From contig CAZVEV010000151.1 of the NCBI GenBank assembly GCA_964625865.1, forward strand, positions 1-13,701: a stretch of 13,701 bases of DNA. The letters are read 5' to 3'. The position numbers and the translations under genes were made by a program. This stretch comes from CAZVEV01 sp964625865. Lineage in GTDB: Bacteria; Planctomycetota; Phycisphaerae; SM23-33. Shown here one piece after another: positions 6,663 through 13,701 of this stretch (position 1 is its first letter; every line of letters begins with the position of its first letter). Under the pieces are notes generated by a model. The model did not search any database. It was given only the letters and a program-made list of their open reading frames with translations, and had not been told where the DNA came from.

Positions 6663-8141
6663 TCACACCTTGGGCCTGGCGGCGCGCCAGCCGGCTTTCA
6701 TCATCGCCGAGAGATTCTTCAGGACCGCCGCGTTTTCGTCCCTGCCCGCCACGTTGGTGTTCTCGCCCGGGTCGACCGTGTGGTCGTACAGCTCGCGGGC
6801 CACGACCTTCCGCGTCTTGCGTTCGAGCCACTCGGTATACCGGTATCGCTCGGTTCGCATGGAGTAGCCCATGAGGCGGCCGCGGGGATACTGGCTGAAC
6901 GCCGCGGTCTTCCACGGGCGCTTCGGGTCGCGAAGGAGAGGCACCATGCTCGTGCCCTCGCAGTGTTTGGGGACTTCCATGCCGCACAGTTCGGCCAGCG
7001 TGGGGTAGATATCCACGAACTCGACCAGGGCGTCGGTGCGCTGCTTGGGCTTGTGTCCCGGGGCGGAAAGGATCATCGGCACGCGCGTGTCGAGTTCGAA
7101 GTTCGTGTGCTTGCACCAGCGGCTGTACTCGCCCAGCTTCCACCCGTGATCGCCCCAGAGGATGACGACGGTGTTGTCCCGCAGGCCGAGGCGGTTCAGT
7201 TCGTCCAGCAGTCGCCCGACGAGGGCGTCGACGTATGACACGCACGCGTAGTAGCCGTGGATGAGCGTCTTGGCCTGGGCTTCGGGGAGTCGGCCCGTCT
7301 TGGGCACGCCCACATACGCCCGCAGCTCGCCCCAGTTGGTCAGGGCGAACTTCGGAGCGCCCTTGGGAGCGTTGGGGTTGTCCGGCAGGGCGATCTTGGC
7401 CCCGTCGTACATATCCCAGTATTTCCTGGGCGCATTAAACGGCAGGTGCGGCCTGACGAACCCGACGGCCAGGAAGAACGGGCGAGCTTGCAGGCGCCGG
7501 ATCTGCTTGAGCGCCATCTCGCACGTCACACCGTCCGGATACGCTCCGTCGGCCACGTCGGCTACTTCGTACGCCGGGCCGAGCCCGCGTTTGACCTTGC
7601 CCCCCCCGCCCTTGGGCACGGGCGCCAGGATGCGCTTCTGGGCTTCGGCCGTCAGATAGCCCCGCCCCTTCCAGTCGCCCTTCGGGTGCCACGCCGGCAC
7701 GGACCAGCCGATCCGGTTGTCGTCCCGGTAATGGTGGTAGATCTTGCCCATGCTCATCGTCACGTACCCGTTGTTCTTGAAGTGCTGCCCCAAACTCAGC
7801 ACGTCGGGCATCGCCTTTCGCACGGGGGTATCGAGGTCGTAGATCTTCGTCGTGTCGGGACGGCAGCCGGTCATGAGGCTGGCCCGCGACGGGGCGCAGA
7901 CGGCCTGCTGACAGTACGCACGGTCAAACAGCGTCCCCGCGGCCGCCAGCTTGTCGATGTTCGGCGAGATGATCTGCTTCCGGCCGTAGCAGCCGAGTTC
8001 CGGGCGCAGGTCGTCGACGGCGATGAACAGCACGTTGGTCTTGCGGGCGGGCTTCGGCGCCGCCCAGGACGGGGCGGCCGCCATCGCCGCCGCGCCCACC
8101 GCCCCACCGCCGATCCGCCCGAGAAACTCACGTCGATTCAT
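6663..8141 (-). CDS. Tat-exported sulfatase of the iduronate-2-sulfatase type
   Basis: A 492-residue sulfatase. It starts MNRREFLGRIGGGAVGAAAMAAAPSWA, a Tat-type leader (RREFL). The active-site sequence is C82-A-P-S-R86, where C82 would be converted to formylglycine. Residues matching the human iduronate-2-sulfatase site can all be placed: D43-D44 (VDDLRPELGCYG), K133 and H136 (GKIYHH), H232 (RPHLPF), D331-H332 (GDHGW) and K344 (CKHTNF). The text around them (AVCAPSRASLMTGCRPDTTKIYDLDTP-type) follows the same family, so hydrolysis of a sulfate ester on a uronic acid or similar sugar in the periplasm is likely; the actual substrate cannot be told. ATG 8141 is chosen because AGGAG lies 8-9 nt upstream and it gives the Tat leader. 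The frame is open upstream to 8342 but that part crosses a palindrome. Formylglycine must come from a maturase encoded elsewhere. Confidence 0.93.
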   Translation of the reverse strand: MNRREFLGRIGGGAVGAAAMAAAPSWAAPKPARKTNVLFIAVDDLRPELGCYGRKQIISPNIDKLAAAGTLFDRAYCQQAVCAPSRASLMTGCRPDTTKIYDLDTPVRKAMPDVLSLGQHFKNNGYVTMSMGKIYHHYRDDNRIGWSVPAWHPKGDWKGRGYLTAEAQKRILAPVPKGGGGKVKRGLGPAYEVADVADGAYPDGVTCEMALKQIRRLQARPFFLAVGFVRPHLPFNAPRKYWDMYDGAKIALPDNPNAPKGAPKFALTNWGELRAYVGVPKTGRLPEAQAKTLIHGYYACVSYVDALVGRLLDELNRLGLRDNTVVILWGDHGWKLGEYSRWCKHTNFELDTRVPMILSAPGHKPKQRTDALVEFVDIYPTLAELCGMEVPKHCEGTSMVPLLRDPKRPWKTAAFSQYPRGRLMGYSMRTERYRYTEWLERKTRKVVARELYDHTVDPGENTNVAGRDENAAVLKNLSAMMKAGWRAARPKV

Positions 8142-8215
8142 TCGTATGCTCCTGTGAGGATGTCGCTGCAACGGTGTCCGTCGCGCGAGTATCAGTTTAC
8201 CAGCGACTGAAGCGC

Positions 8216-8312
8216 GGTGCCACGGGCCAACGCGCAGCGGAGGGCCGTGCCGGTCATGTGGCGTCCCGTTCCATCCCGCACGGCCCTCCGCTGCGCGTAG
8301 GACCGTGGCACC
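8216..8312. repeat. 97-nt long palindrome (30-bp stem) in the divergent spacer
   Basis: Inner arms are perfect over 20 bp: CGCGCAGCGGAGGGCCGTGC (8231-8250) and its exact complement at 8278-8297, around a 27-nt loop. Outer arms GGTGCCACGG (8216-8225) and CCGTGGCACC (8303-8312) are also perfect over 10 bp; 5-nt unpaired segments separate outer and inner arms on each side. It lies upstream of both the sulfatase (minus) and the VWA gene (plus), so it is not a normal terminator. A non-autonomous MITE-like element or a REP-type hairpin is the best guess; no target-site duplication was established. Confidence 0.85.
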
Positions 8313-8355
8313 CGACACATCGCCCCCGGTATTGACTCGCATTGGAGGCAGAGAA

Positions 8356-8365
8356 TGTGTATAGT
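8356..8365 (+). promoter_or_regulatory. Possible extended -10 of the VWA gene
   Basis: TGTGTATAGT provides a -10 (TATAGT, 8360-8365) with a TG two to three bases upstream. A TTGACT at 8332-8337 is 22 nt away, too far to be its normal -35. If used, transcription would begin near 8371 with a leader of about 44 nt to ATG 8415. Confidence 0.3.
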
Positions 8366-8414
8366 CACAGGGGTGGGCGTGAAGCGGAACGACACTAGAA
8401 ACAGGACGAATAGC

Positions 8415-9992
8415 ATGAACGGTCAGATGAGCGTGAAGGGCAAGTGGCTGGTGTGGATGCTGGTGCTGGCATTGTCATTCGTTGCCGGCGACGTCGGGGC
8501 GGCCAAGCGCAAGAAGCCGGGCGCCTCGGGCGGCAGCGACGAGGTTGAGCCCCTGACGGCCAACAACATGCACAAGAACACCAAGCAGCGCCGGTTGACG
8601 CTGCTTCTGAACCATTACACGGAGATGTACGGCAAGTTCCTGGGCAACCGCGAGCCGTTCGTGCGGGCCCTGGCGGTGGTGGCCCTGGGGCGCGCCAACG
8701 CCACGCAGACCACCGACCGCCTGATCGGGGCCCTGCTGGAAGAACGTCATCCGATCGTCCAACTGGTTATCTGGGAAACGCTCCACGCCCGGACGCCGTC
8801 GCTGACGGCTGAGCAGTACGACCGGTGGGTCGAGGGCGGCCTGGACGCGGGCCTCAAGGGCGCCTTCCGCGGGAACCTGCGCGTGCCCCTGGTCAAGGCG
8901 ATGGCCTCCTACGGGCCCAGCGGGTTGAGGAGCAAGTGCGGGCGATATGCCAACTACCTCAGGGGCGTCTGCAAGGCGAACAATCCGCACGACAAGCAGA
9001 CGCTGGCGGCGCTGAACCAGTTGGGCTGGAAGGGCAGCCGGGGCAAGGGCGGCGGGGCCAAGTACAAGGGCACGTCGAGAATCATCCCCAAGCCGGTCGT
9101 CGTCACGGACCCGGACGACCGCAGTTGGCTTAACGGGCTGGAACTCGGCGACCTGGTGATCAGCAACTTCGACCTGTGCTTTGTGATCGACGCCACCGGC
9201 TCGATGCTCGCGCCGATGCAGTGGGTCGCCCGCGACGTGGGCAAGATGATGCGCGTCTTCGAGTTCATCAGTTCGCGCCCCCGGATCGGCGTGGTCTACT
9301 TCCGCCACGAAGTGGACAGGAAGCTGATGGCCCCGTGCTGCGCGAAGTTCAAGCAGAACAAGCCGGGGACCATGTATGGCACGGCGACGTTCGCGCTGAC
9401 CAGTTCGGTCTCGTCCCTCTCGTCGCGGATGTTCAAGGTCGACCCGCGAGCAGGCAACTTCCTGCATCCGGGCGGCGCCGTGCATGGCGGGTTGTACACC
9501 GCGCTGAAGAAGCAGTCCTGGGCTCGCGGACCCAAGGCCAAGAAGGTCATCGTCCTGATCGGCGACTCGCCGGTGACGCCCAAGGGTCCGGCCCCGCTGG
9601 CGGCGGCAAAGAGCCTGGCGACCTCCATGCGGAACAACGGCTTCGTCATCCACGGCATCCTCCTGAGGGACCTGCCCTCATACGCCGCGGTCGTCAAGGC
9701 CGGCGGAGGCACGTCGATGCGGATGAGCTTCGGCAAGGGCGGCGGGAAAGTCGCCGGCGGCGGGGGCGGCGCCAAGAAGAAGGGCAAGGGCAAGACGTCC
9801 AAGGCCGCCGCAAAGGGCGCCAAGTCCACCGCGGCAGCCGGACGCGGCGGTGCTCCACGAGCGGGCCAGTCGCCGTACGCCAAGCTCGTCAGCGGAATCG
9901 TCCGCCCGATGCTGCCCAAGGAATTCGGGCACCTGGTCGACCCCCTGATGGACATCCTCCTGGTCTACGCGGAGGCCGAACCGACGCGGTAG
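8415..9992 (+). CDS. Secreted von Willebrand factor A domain protein with HEAT-like N-terminal region
   Basis: A 525-residue exported protein. Leader KGKWLVWMLVLALSFVAGDVGA (residues ~8-29) is followed by a basic AAKRKK. Residues ~50-200 are helical with HEAT-like stretches (REPFVRALAVVALGRANATQ; HPIVQLVIWETL). The VWA domain covers ~252-440: FDLCFVIDATGSM places the MIDAS D-x-T/S-x-S motif at D259-A-T-G-S263, with HPGGAVHGGLYTAL (~351-364) and KKVIVLIGDSP (~376-385) as expected for the later metal-site and core strands. Residues ~441-484 are a Gly, Lys and Ala-rich low-complexity insert. The tail includes YAKLVSGIVRPMLPKEFG. ATG 8415 is taken because CAGGA lies 8 nt upstream; the frame also starts at 8355, but that would sit in the promoter area. 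The role is unknown; metal-dependent protein binding is the usual VWA function. No partner ATPase is adjacent. Confidence 0.85.
   Translation: MNGQMSVKGKWLVWMLVLALSFVAGDVGAAKRKKPGASGGSDEVEPLTANNMHKNTKQRRLTLLLNHYTEMYGKFLGNREPFVRALAVVALGRANATQTTDRLIGALLEERHPIVQLVIWETLHARTPSLTAEQYDRWVEGGLDAGLKGAFRGNLRVPLVKAMASYGPSGLRSKCGRYANYLRGVCKANNPHDKQTLAALNQLGWKGSRGKGGGAKYKGTSRIIPKPVVVTDPDDRSWLNGLELGDLVISNFDLCFVIDATGSMLAPMQWVARDVGKMMRVFEFISSRPRIGVVYFRHEVDRKLMAPCCAKFKQNKPGTMYGTATFALTSSVSSLSSRMFKVDPRAGNFLHPGGAVHGGLYTALKKQSWARGPKAKKVIVLIGDSPVTPKGPAPLAAAKSLATSMRNNGFVIHGILLRDLPSYAAVVKAGGGTSMRMSFGKGGGKVAGGGGGAKKKGKGKTSKAAAKGAKSTAAAGRGGAPRAGQSPYAKLVSGIVRPMLPKEFGHLVDPLMDILLVYAEAEPTR
8499..8516 (+). repeat. 18-nt segment shared with the third sulfatase gene
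   Basis: GCGGCCAAGCGCAAGAAG at 8499-8516 is identical to 11928-11945 (one more base matches upstream). Both encode AAKRKK directly after an export signal. It could be chance codon use, or a shared post-cleavage basic patch. Confidence 0.4.
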
Positions 9993-10040
9993 GACGTCCC
10001 GTCCGCGCCGTTCAACGAGCGTCCGTCCCATTCCCGCAAT

Positions 10041-10178
10041 CGTTTAGCGGGCGATCATCAGATCGACGTTCGCTGTTTGGTCGCTGGACCGACGTTCGTT
10101 GTTCGAACGACGAGCGTCGATCTGACGATCGACCGCTAAACGTGGAGAGAACGACAACATGGGGACGATCGACCGCTA
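10041..10178. repeat. Large imperfect inverted repeat with partial third copy
   Basis: A 28-nt arm at 10041-10068 (starts CGTTTAGCGGGCGATC) and its complement at 10115-10142 match at 26 of 28 positions. The 46-nt loop holds further self-complementary stretches (TTGTTCGAACGACGA at about 10099-10113; GGTC-GCT-GGACC). The 15-nt GACGATCGACCGCTA of the right arm recurs at 10164-10178. It lies between the 3' ends of two convergent genes (49 and 21-58 nt away), so it could act as a bidirectional terminator, although no T tract follows. It could also be a palindromic mobile repeat. Confidence 0.75.
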
Positions 10179-10199
10179 GACTATGGTCTCAACGACCCG

Positions 10200-11645
10200 C
10201 TATTTGACCCACTTCTTGACGTCCGGGCGGCGGGGCTGGGGGTCGTAGAAACGTGCCCCCTTGCCGATACGGTTGTAGTCGCCGATGTCGTTGCGTCCCT
10301 TCTCGATCAGCGCCAGCAGGCGGGCGACGACTTTGGGGTTGGCGGCCGCCACGTCGGTCGTCTCGCCGATGTCGGCTTCCAGGTCGAACAGCAGGGGCTT
10401 CTTGATCTCGATCACGTCGGCGGGGTCGATGTGGCGGGCCCACTTCGGCCCCCACGGCGGCTGGGCGGGACGGGCCACGTGCAACTTCCACTTGCCCGAC
10501 CGCACCGCCTGCAGGTGGGTGTGCTGGTAGTAGTAGAACGCCTCCTTGCGCGTGGTGGCCCCGGGGCGCCCGTGCATCATGAAGCGGATGTCGTGGCCGT
10601 CGATGACGCGGTCTTTCGGCACGTCGGCCCCGGCCAGGGCGGCCAGCGTGGGGAGCATGTCCATCGTGCAGGTGATCTCATCACAGGTGGTCCCCGGCGG
10701 GATTCGGCCCGGGGCGCGCATGATGCAGGGCACGCGCAGGCCGCCCTCCCACGTGGAGGTCTTGGCGCCGCGCAGCGGCTTGCACGACCCGCCGTGGGCC
10801 TTCCTGATCCACCACGGGCCGTTGTCGCTGCAGAAGATGACGTACGTTCTGTCGTCGAGGCCGAGCTTCTTCACGGTGTCCAGGATGCGCCCCGTATTCC
10901 AGTCGATCTCCTCGATCACGTCGCCGTAGAATCCGCGTTTGGACGTCCCGCGAAACCGCTCCGACGCGCCCAGTATCGTGTGAGGCATCGTGTGGGGGAC
11001 GTAGACGAAGAAGGGCTTGTCCTTGCTCCGCTCGATGAAGGCGATCGCCTCGTCGGTGTACCGCCGCGTCAGCGTGTTCATGTCGGCTGACTTCTCGATG
11101 ACCTTCTCGTTTCGCAGCAGGTTCACGAGCCGATCGTTGCTCGTCGGCGTGCCGAAGAAATAGTCGAAGCCCTGCCGGGTCGGCAGGAGCTTGGGGTCGT
11201 ATCTCGTCTGGCTATGGCCCGCCAGGTCCCACTTGCCGAACGCCCCGGTGGTGTAGCCGGCGCCTTTGAGGATCTCGGCAATCGTGATTTCCTTCGTGTG
11301 CAGGAACGGGTGGATGTCCATCTGGTTGTTCCGCTTGGCCACCCGGAGCGGGTAGCAGCCGGTCATCAGCGACGCCCGGGACGGGCCGCAGACGGTCTGG
11401 GCGTAGAAGCTCGTGAACTTCATGCCCTCGCGCGCCATCCTGTCGAGGCGAGGGGTCTTGATCTTCGGCGAGCCGAAGCACCCCACGTCCTGGTAGCCCT
11501 GGTCATCGGTAAAGATGATGATGAAGTTGGGCTTCGCGCCCGTGCGTGCCTCGGCGCCACGCATTATCCGAGGCGTCGCCATCGCCGCGGCGCCCAATCC
11601 TATCGCCTTGAGAAAACTCCGTCGCGTCTGATTCACGTAATTCAT
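10200..11645 (-). CDS. Tat-exported arylsulfatase-type enzyme
   Basis: A 481-residue sulfatase. The leader MNYVNQTRRSFLKAIGLGAA contains a textbook twin-arginine box (RRSFLK). Metal residues D47-D48 (FTDDQG) and D274-N275 (CSDNG) and the formylglycine site C86-G-P-S-R90 are all present, as is K295 (AKTSTWEGG). In the usual G-K-W-H-x-G motif the His is replaced: GKWDLAGH at 137-144, so D140 stands in its place with H144 nearby. This may be a subfamily trait or may alter substrate contacts. Overall order matches cerebroside-sulfatase/N-acetylgalactosamine sulfatase relatives; a sulfated glycan is a likely substrate but cannot be named. ATG 11645 has AAGGA about 10 nt upstream; the frame stays open to 11711, but that start would lie in the promoter-like region. 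Divergent from the third sulfatase across 198 nt. Confidence 0.92.
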   Translation of the reverse strand: MNYVNQTRRSFLKAIGLGAAAMATPRIMRGAEARTGAKPNFIIIFTDDQGYQDVGCFGSPKIKTPRLDRMAREGMKFTSFYAQTVCGPSRASLMTGCYPLRVAKRNNQMDIHPFLHTKEITIAEILKGAGYTTGAFGKWDLAGHSQTRYDPKLLPTRQGFDYFFGTPTSNDRLVNLLRNEKVIEKSADMNTLTRRYTDEAIAFIERSKDKPFFVYVPHTMPHTILGASERFRGTSKRGFYGDVIEEIDWNTGRILDTVKKLGLDDRTYVIFCSDNGPWWIRKAHGGSCKPLRGAKTSTWEGGLRVPCIMRAPGRIPPGTTCDEITCTMDMLPTLAALAGADVPKDRVIDGHDIRFMMHGRPGATTRKEAFYYYQHTHLQAVRSGKWKLHVARPAQPPWGPKWARHIDPADVIEIKKPLLFDLEADIGETTDVAAANPKVVARLLALIEKGRNDIGDYNRIGKGARFYDPQPRRPDVKKWVK

Positions 11646-11686
11646 ATGCTCAGTGTCCTTCCATTGGGTTCTCTGGTTTCCGGGGG

Positions 11687-11715
11687 ACGATACCGCGCGA
11701 CGGGAACACACACAA
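11687..11715 (-). promoter_or_regulatory. Possible promoter of the arylsulfatase gene
   Basis: On the minus strand TTGTGT (11715-11710) and TATCGT (11692-11687) are separated by 17 nt. Both hexamers are imperfect. The predicted start near 11680 leaves a leader of about 35 nt before ATG 11645. Confidence 0.35.
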
Positions 11716-11776
11716 GCATCGCCTCTCGTCGAACACGTCGAGGGTTCCGTGGTAGCGTCGGCGCGGAGGACGACGG

Positions 11777-11807
11777 TATACTAGGTGATTCGGAGACGAC
11801 CTCCGAA
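11777..11807 (+). promoter_or_regulatory. -10 box with hairpin at the predicted start of the third sulfatase gene
   Basis: TATACT (11777-11782) is a good -10; no clear -35 precedes it at 17 nt. Seven bases later, about where transcription would begin, lies a perfect inverted repeat TTCGGAG (11789-11795) and CTCCGAA (11801-11807) with a 5-nt loop. It could be an operator or a 5' stem-loop stabilising the message. Confidence 0.4.
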
Positions 11808-11843
11808 CGATGCACACGAGAACGATCCGGACCGGGAGAGATC

Positions 11844-13701
11844 ATGAGCAAGCAGACGAATCGACGGGCTTTTCTGAGAACCGCGGGCATGGGCGCCGCG
11901 ATGCTGGCGGCCCCGGCGGCGGTGATGGCGGCCAAGCGCAAGAAGCGCAAGCCCAAGGAGGAGGCTCCCCAGCCGGCGTCGACCGCGGCGGCGGCGGTGG
12001 GCAAGGACCTGCCGAACATCCTCTGGCTGGTCAGCGAAGACAGCAGTCCACGGCTGGGCTGCTACGGCGATACGTACGCCAAAACGCCGCACCTCGACAA
12101 GCTGGCCGAGGGCGGCATCCTGTACCTGCACGCCTTCGCCAACGCCCCGGTCTGCGCCCCGGCCCGCTCAACGCTGATCACGGGCGTGTATCCGCCCAGC
12201 CAGGGCACGCAGCACATGCGGAGCAAGAACCCGCTGGCGAGCAAGGTGAAGTTCTACAGCGAGTACCTTCGCGAGGCGGGCTACTTCACCTCCAACTGCT
12301 CCAAGACGGACTACAACTGCAGCAGGATCCCGCCCGGCGCGTGGGACCAGTGCTCGCGCAAGGGCCACTGGCGCAACCGCGCGAAGGGCCAGCCGTTCTT
12401 CAGCATCTTCAACATCGGCACGACCCACGAGAGCAGCCTGCACCGGCATGGTTCGATCACGCACGACCCGAAGAAAGCCACCCTCGCCCCCTACCACCCC
12501 GATACCCCGACGATCCGCCACGCGTACGCCCAGGTGGCCGACCGGATGACGACGATGGACGCGACGATGGGCAGTATCCTCAAGGACCTCGCCGACGACG
12601 GGCTGGCCGACAGCACGATCGTGTTCTACTACGGCGATCACGGGGGGATCGTCGGGCGGTCCAAGCGGTTCCTGTATGACTCGGGCACGCGCGTGCCGAT
12701 GATCGTGCACTTCCCCAAGAAATACCGGCACCTGGCCGCCGAGAAGCCCCCCGCGCGGAGCGAGCGCATCGTCAGCTTCGTGGACCTTGCCCCCACCCTG
12801 CTGTCCCTGGCGGGGATTCCGATTCCGGAGCACATGCAGGGCAATGCGTTCCACGGCAAGCAGGCGACCGACCCGCCGAAGTACGCGTACCTCTTCCGCG
12901 GACGGATGGACGAGCGATACGACATGATGCGGGCCGTCCGCGACACGCGGTTCAAGTACATCCGCAACTACATGCCCCACCTGCCCTGGGCCCAGTACCT
13001 CAACTACCTCTGGCGCGCCCCGTCGATGCAGTCGTGGCAGGCCGAATACGACGCCGGCAGGACCAAAGGCCCGCAGAACACGTTCTTCCAGACCAAGCCC
13101 ATGGAGGAACTGTTCGACATCCAGGCCGACCCCTACGAGGTCAACAATCTCGCCGACGACCCGAAGTACCGCGACGTGCTGATCCGCATGCGACGGGCCA
13201 ACATCGTCTTCCTGCTGAAGAACCACGACATCGGCTTCCTGCCCGAAGGCGAGTTCGTCGCGCGGTCCGAGGGCTCCACGGCATACGACCTGGCGCGCGA
13301 TCCGAAGAAGTACAATCAGCCGGCCCTGATGACCGCCGCCGACATCGCCAACCAGCGCAACGTGACGCTGCTGCCCAAGCTCCGCAAGATGCTCGCCGAC
13401 GACGACAGCGGCGTGCGCTACTGGGCCGCCATCGGCTGCGTCGCCCTCGACGCCAAGGCCGCCCCGGCAGCCGCCGAACTGACCGCCGCCCTGAAAGACG
13501 CATCGCCAAACGTCCGCATCGCCGCCGCCGAGAGCCTCGTCCGCATCGGCAAGAGCACAGCCGACGCCCTGGACGTCCTGACCGCCGAACTGGACGCCAA
13601 GAACCAGTGGGTCTCGCTGGCGGCCGCCAACGCGCTGGACAACCTCGACGAAAAGGCCCGCCCCGTCCTGGCGAAGATGAAGGCCCACAAGGCAAGCGGA
13701 T
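11844..13701 (+). CDS. Tat-exported sulfatase with C-terminal HEAT repeats (3' end beyond window)
   Basis: 619 residues are visible and the frame is open at the right edge. MSKQTNRRAFLRTAGMGAAMLAAPA is a Tat-type leader (RRAFL), followed by a basic KRKKRKPKEE linker to about residue 52. Sulfatase residues: E65-D66 (SEDSSPRLGCYG), where many families have D-D; C104-A-P-A-R108, the formylglycine site; K154 (SKTDYN); D265-H266 (GDHGG); K274 and RVPMI. The layout resembles heparan N-sulfatase-like members, common in planctomycetes. From about residue 505 helical repeats appear (LRKMLADDDSGVRYWAAIGC; LKDASPNVRIAAAESLVRIG; NQWVSLAAANALDNLD), so a HEAT module is fused to the enzyme, perhaps for protein or glycan docking. 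ATG 11844 is well supported by GGGAGAG just upstream. A very long open frame on the opposite strand here is compositional shadow. Confidence 0.93.
   Translation, partial: MSKQTNRRAFLRTAGMGAAMLAAPAAVMAAKRKKRKPKEEAPQPASTAAAAVGKDLPNILWLVSEDSSPRLGCYGDTYAKTPHLDKLAEGGILYLHAFANAPVCAPARSTLITGVYPPSQGTQHMRSKNPLASKVKFYSEYLREAGYFTSNCSKTDYNCSRIPPGAWDQCSRKGHWRNRAKGQPFFSIFNIGTTHESSLHRHGSITHDPKKATLAPYHPDTPTIRHAYAQVADRMTTMDATMGSILKDLADDGLADSTIVFYYGDHGGIVGRSKRFLYDSGTRVPMIVHFPKKYRHLAAEKPPARSERIVSFVDLAPTLLSLAGIPIPEHMQGNAFHGKQATDPPKYAYLFRGRMDERYDMMRAVRDTRFKYIRNYMPHLPWAQYLNYLWRAPSMQSWQAEYDAGRTKGPQNTFFQTKPMEELFDIQADPYEVNNLADDPKYRDVLIRMRRANIVFLLKNHDIGFLPEGEFVARSEGSTAYDLARDPKKYNQPALMTAADIANQRNVTLLPKLRKMLADDDSGVRYWAAIGCVALDAKAAPAAAELTAALKDASPNVRIAAAESLVRIGKSTADALDVLTAELDAKNQWVSLAAANALDNLDEKARPVLAKMKAHKASG
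11928..11945 (+). repeat. 18-nt segment shared with the VWA gene
   Basis: Second copy of GCGGCCAAGCGCAAGAAG (see 8499-8516). It encodes AAKRKK directly after the Tat leader of the third sulfatase. Confidence 0.4.

Noticed and set aside
8216..8312. Rho-independent terminator
   Set aside because: It lies upstream of both flanking genes, has a 27-nt loop and is not followed by a T tract.
12168..13688. A 506-codon open frame on the minus strand opposite the third sulfatase
   Set aside because: It is a shadow of the GC-rich coding frame: the plus frame carries clear sulfatase and HEAT motifs, while this one is a featureless Val/Gly/Arg/His-rich translation.

Overview
This 13.7-kb, GC-rich window looks like chromosomal DNA from a planctomycete, probably a Phycisphaerae-like or related lineage. 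The reasons are the density of Tat-exported, formylglycine-type sulfatases, a sulfatase fused to HEAT repeats, a secreted von Willebrand A protein with HEAT-like helices, a Gly-rich extracellular repeat protein, and the high-GC codon use. The lineage is inferred from gene content; no rRNA or other phylogenetic marker is present.

Layout. (1) 1-1507, minus: the N-terminal 502 residues of a secreted protein with seven ~45-residue beta-propeller-type repeats followed by a Gly-rich region; it runs off the left edge. (2) 1508-2568: about 1 kb without a convincing gene. It holds a nested palindrome just upstream of gene 1, three copies of a 16-nt REP-like repeat and a possible frameshifted ORF remnant. 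(3) 2569-5129, minus: a two-gene operon. The first gene encodes an iron-sulfur protein (HdrA-N-like domain, two [4Fe-4S] motifs, Cys-rich tandem-repeat tail). Eleven bases later comes a radical SAM enzyme with a Rossmann-like N-terminal half. A good sigma-70-like promoter precedes the pair. (4) 5354-6571, plus: a secreted protein with the order NTF2-like, PDZ, NTF2-like, with its own promoter. (5) 6663-8141, minus: an iduronate-2-sulfatase-type sulfatase with a Tat signal. (6) 8216-8312: a long, nearly perfect palindrome in the divergent spacer. (7) 8415-9992, plus: a secreted VWA-domain protein. (8) 10041-10178: a second large inverted repeat plus a partial third copy, between convergent genes. 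(9) 10200-11645, minus: an arylsulfatase-type enzyme with a Tat signal. (10) 11844 to the right edge, plus: a third sulfatase, with C-terminal HEAT repeats, cut by the window end.

How it fits together. Genes 5, 9 and 10 encode three sulfatases of different subfamilies. All keep the C-x-P-x-R sequence needed for conversion of Cys to formylglycine, and all have Tat-type leaders. This fits desulfation of complex sulfated polysaccharides in the periplasm or cell envelope. The propeller, PDZ/NTF2 and VWA proteins are also exported but have no clear link to the sulfatases. The iron-sulfur/radical SAM pair is cytoplasmic and functionally separate; I infer that the iron-sulfur protein reduces, or is modified by, the radical SAM enzyme. 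No mobile-element gene, tRNA, rRNA or CRISPR array was seen. The most unusual items are the Cys-rich iron-sulfur protein paired with its radical SAM enzyme and the two large intergenic palindromes.
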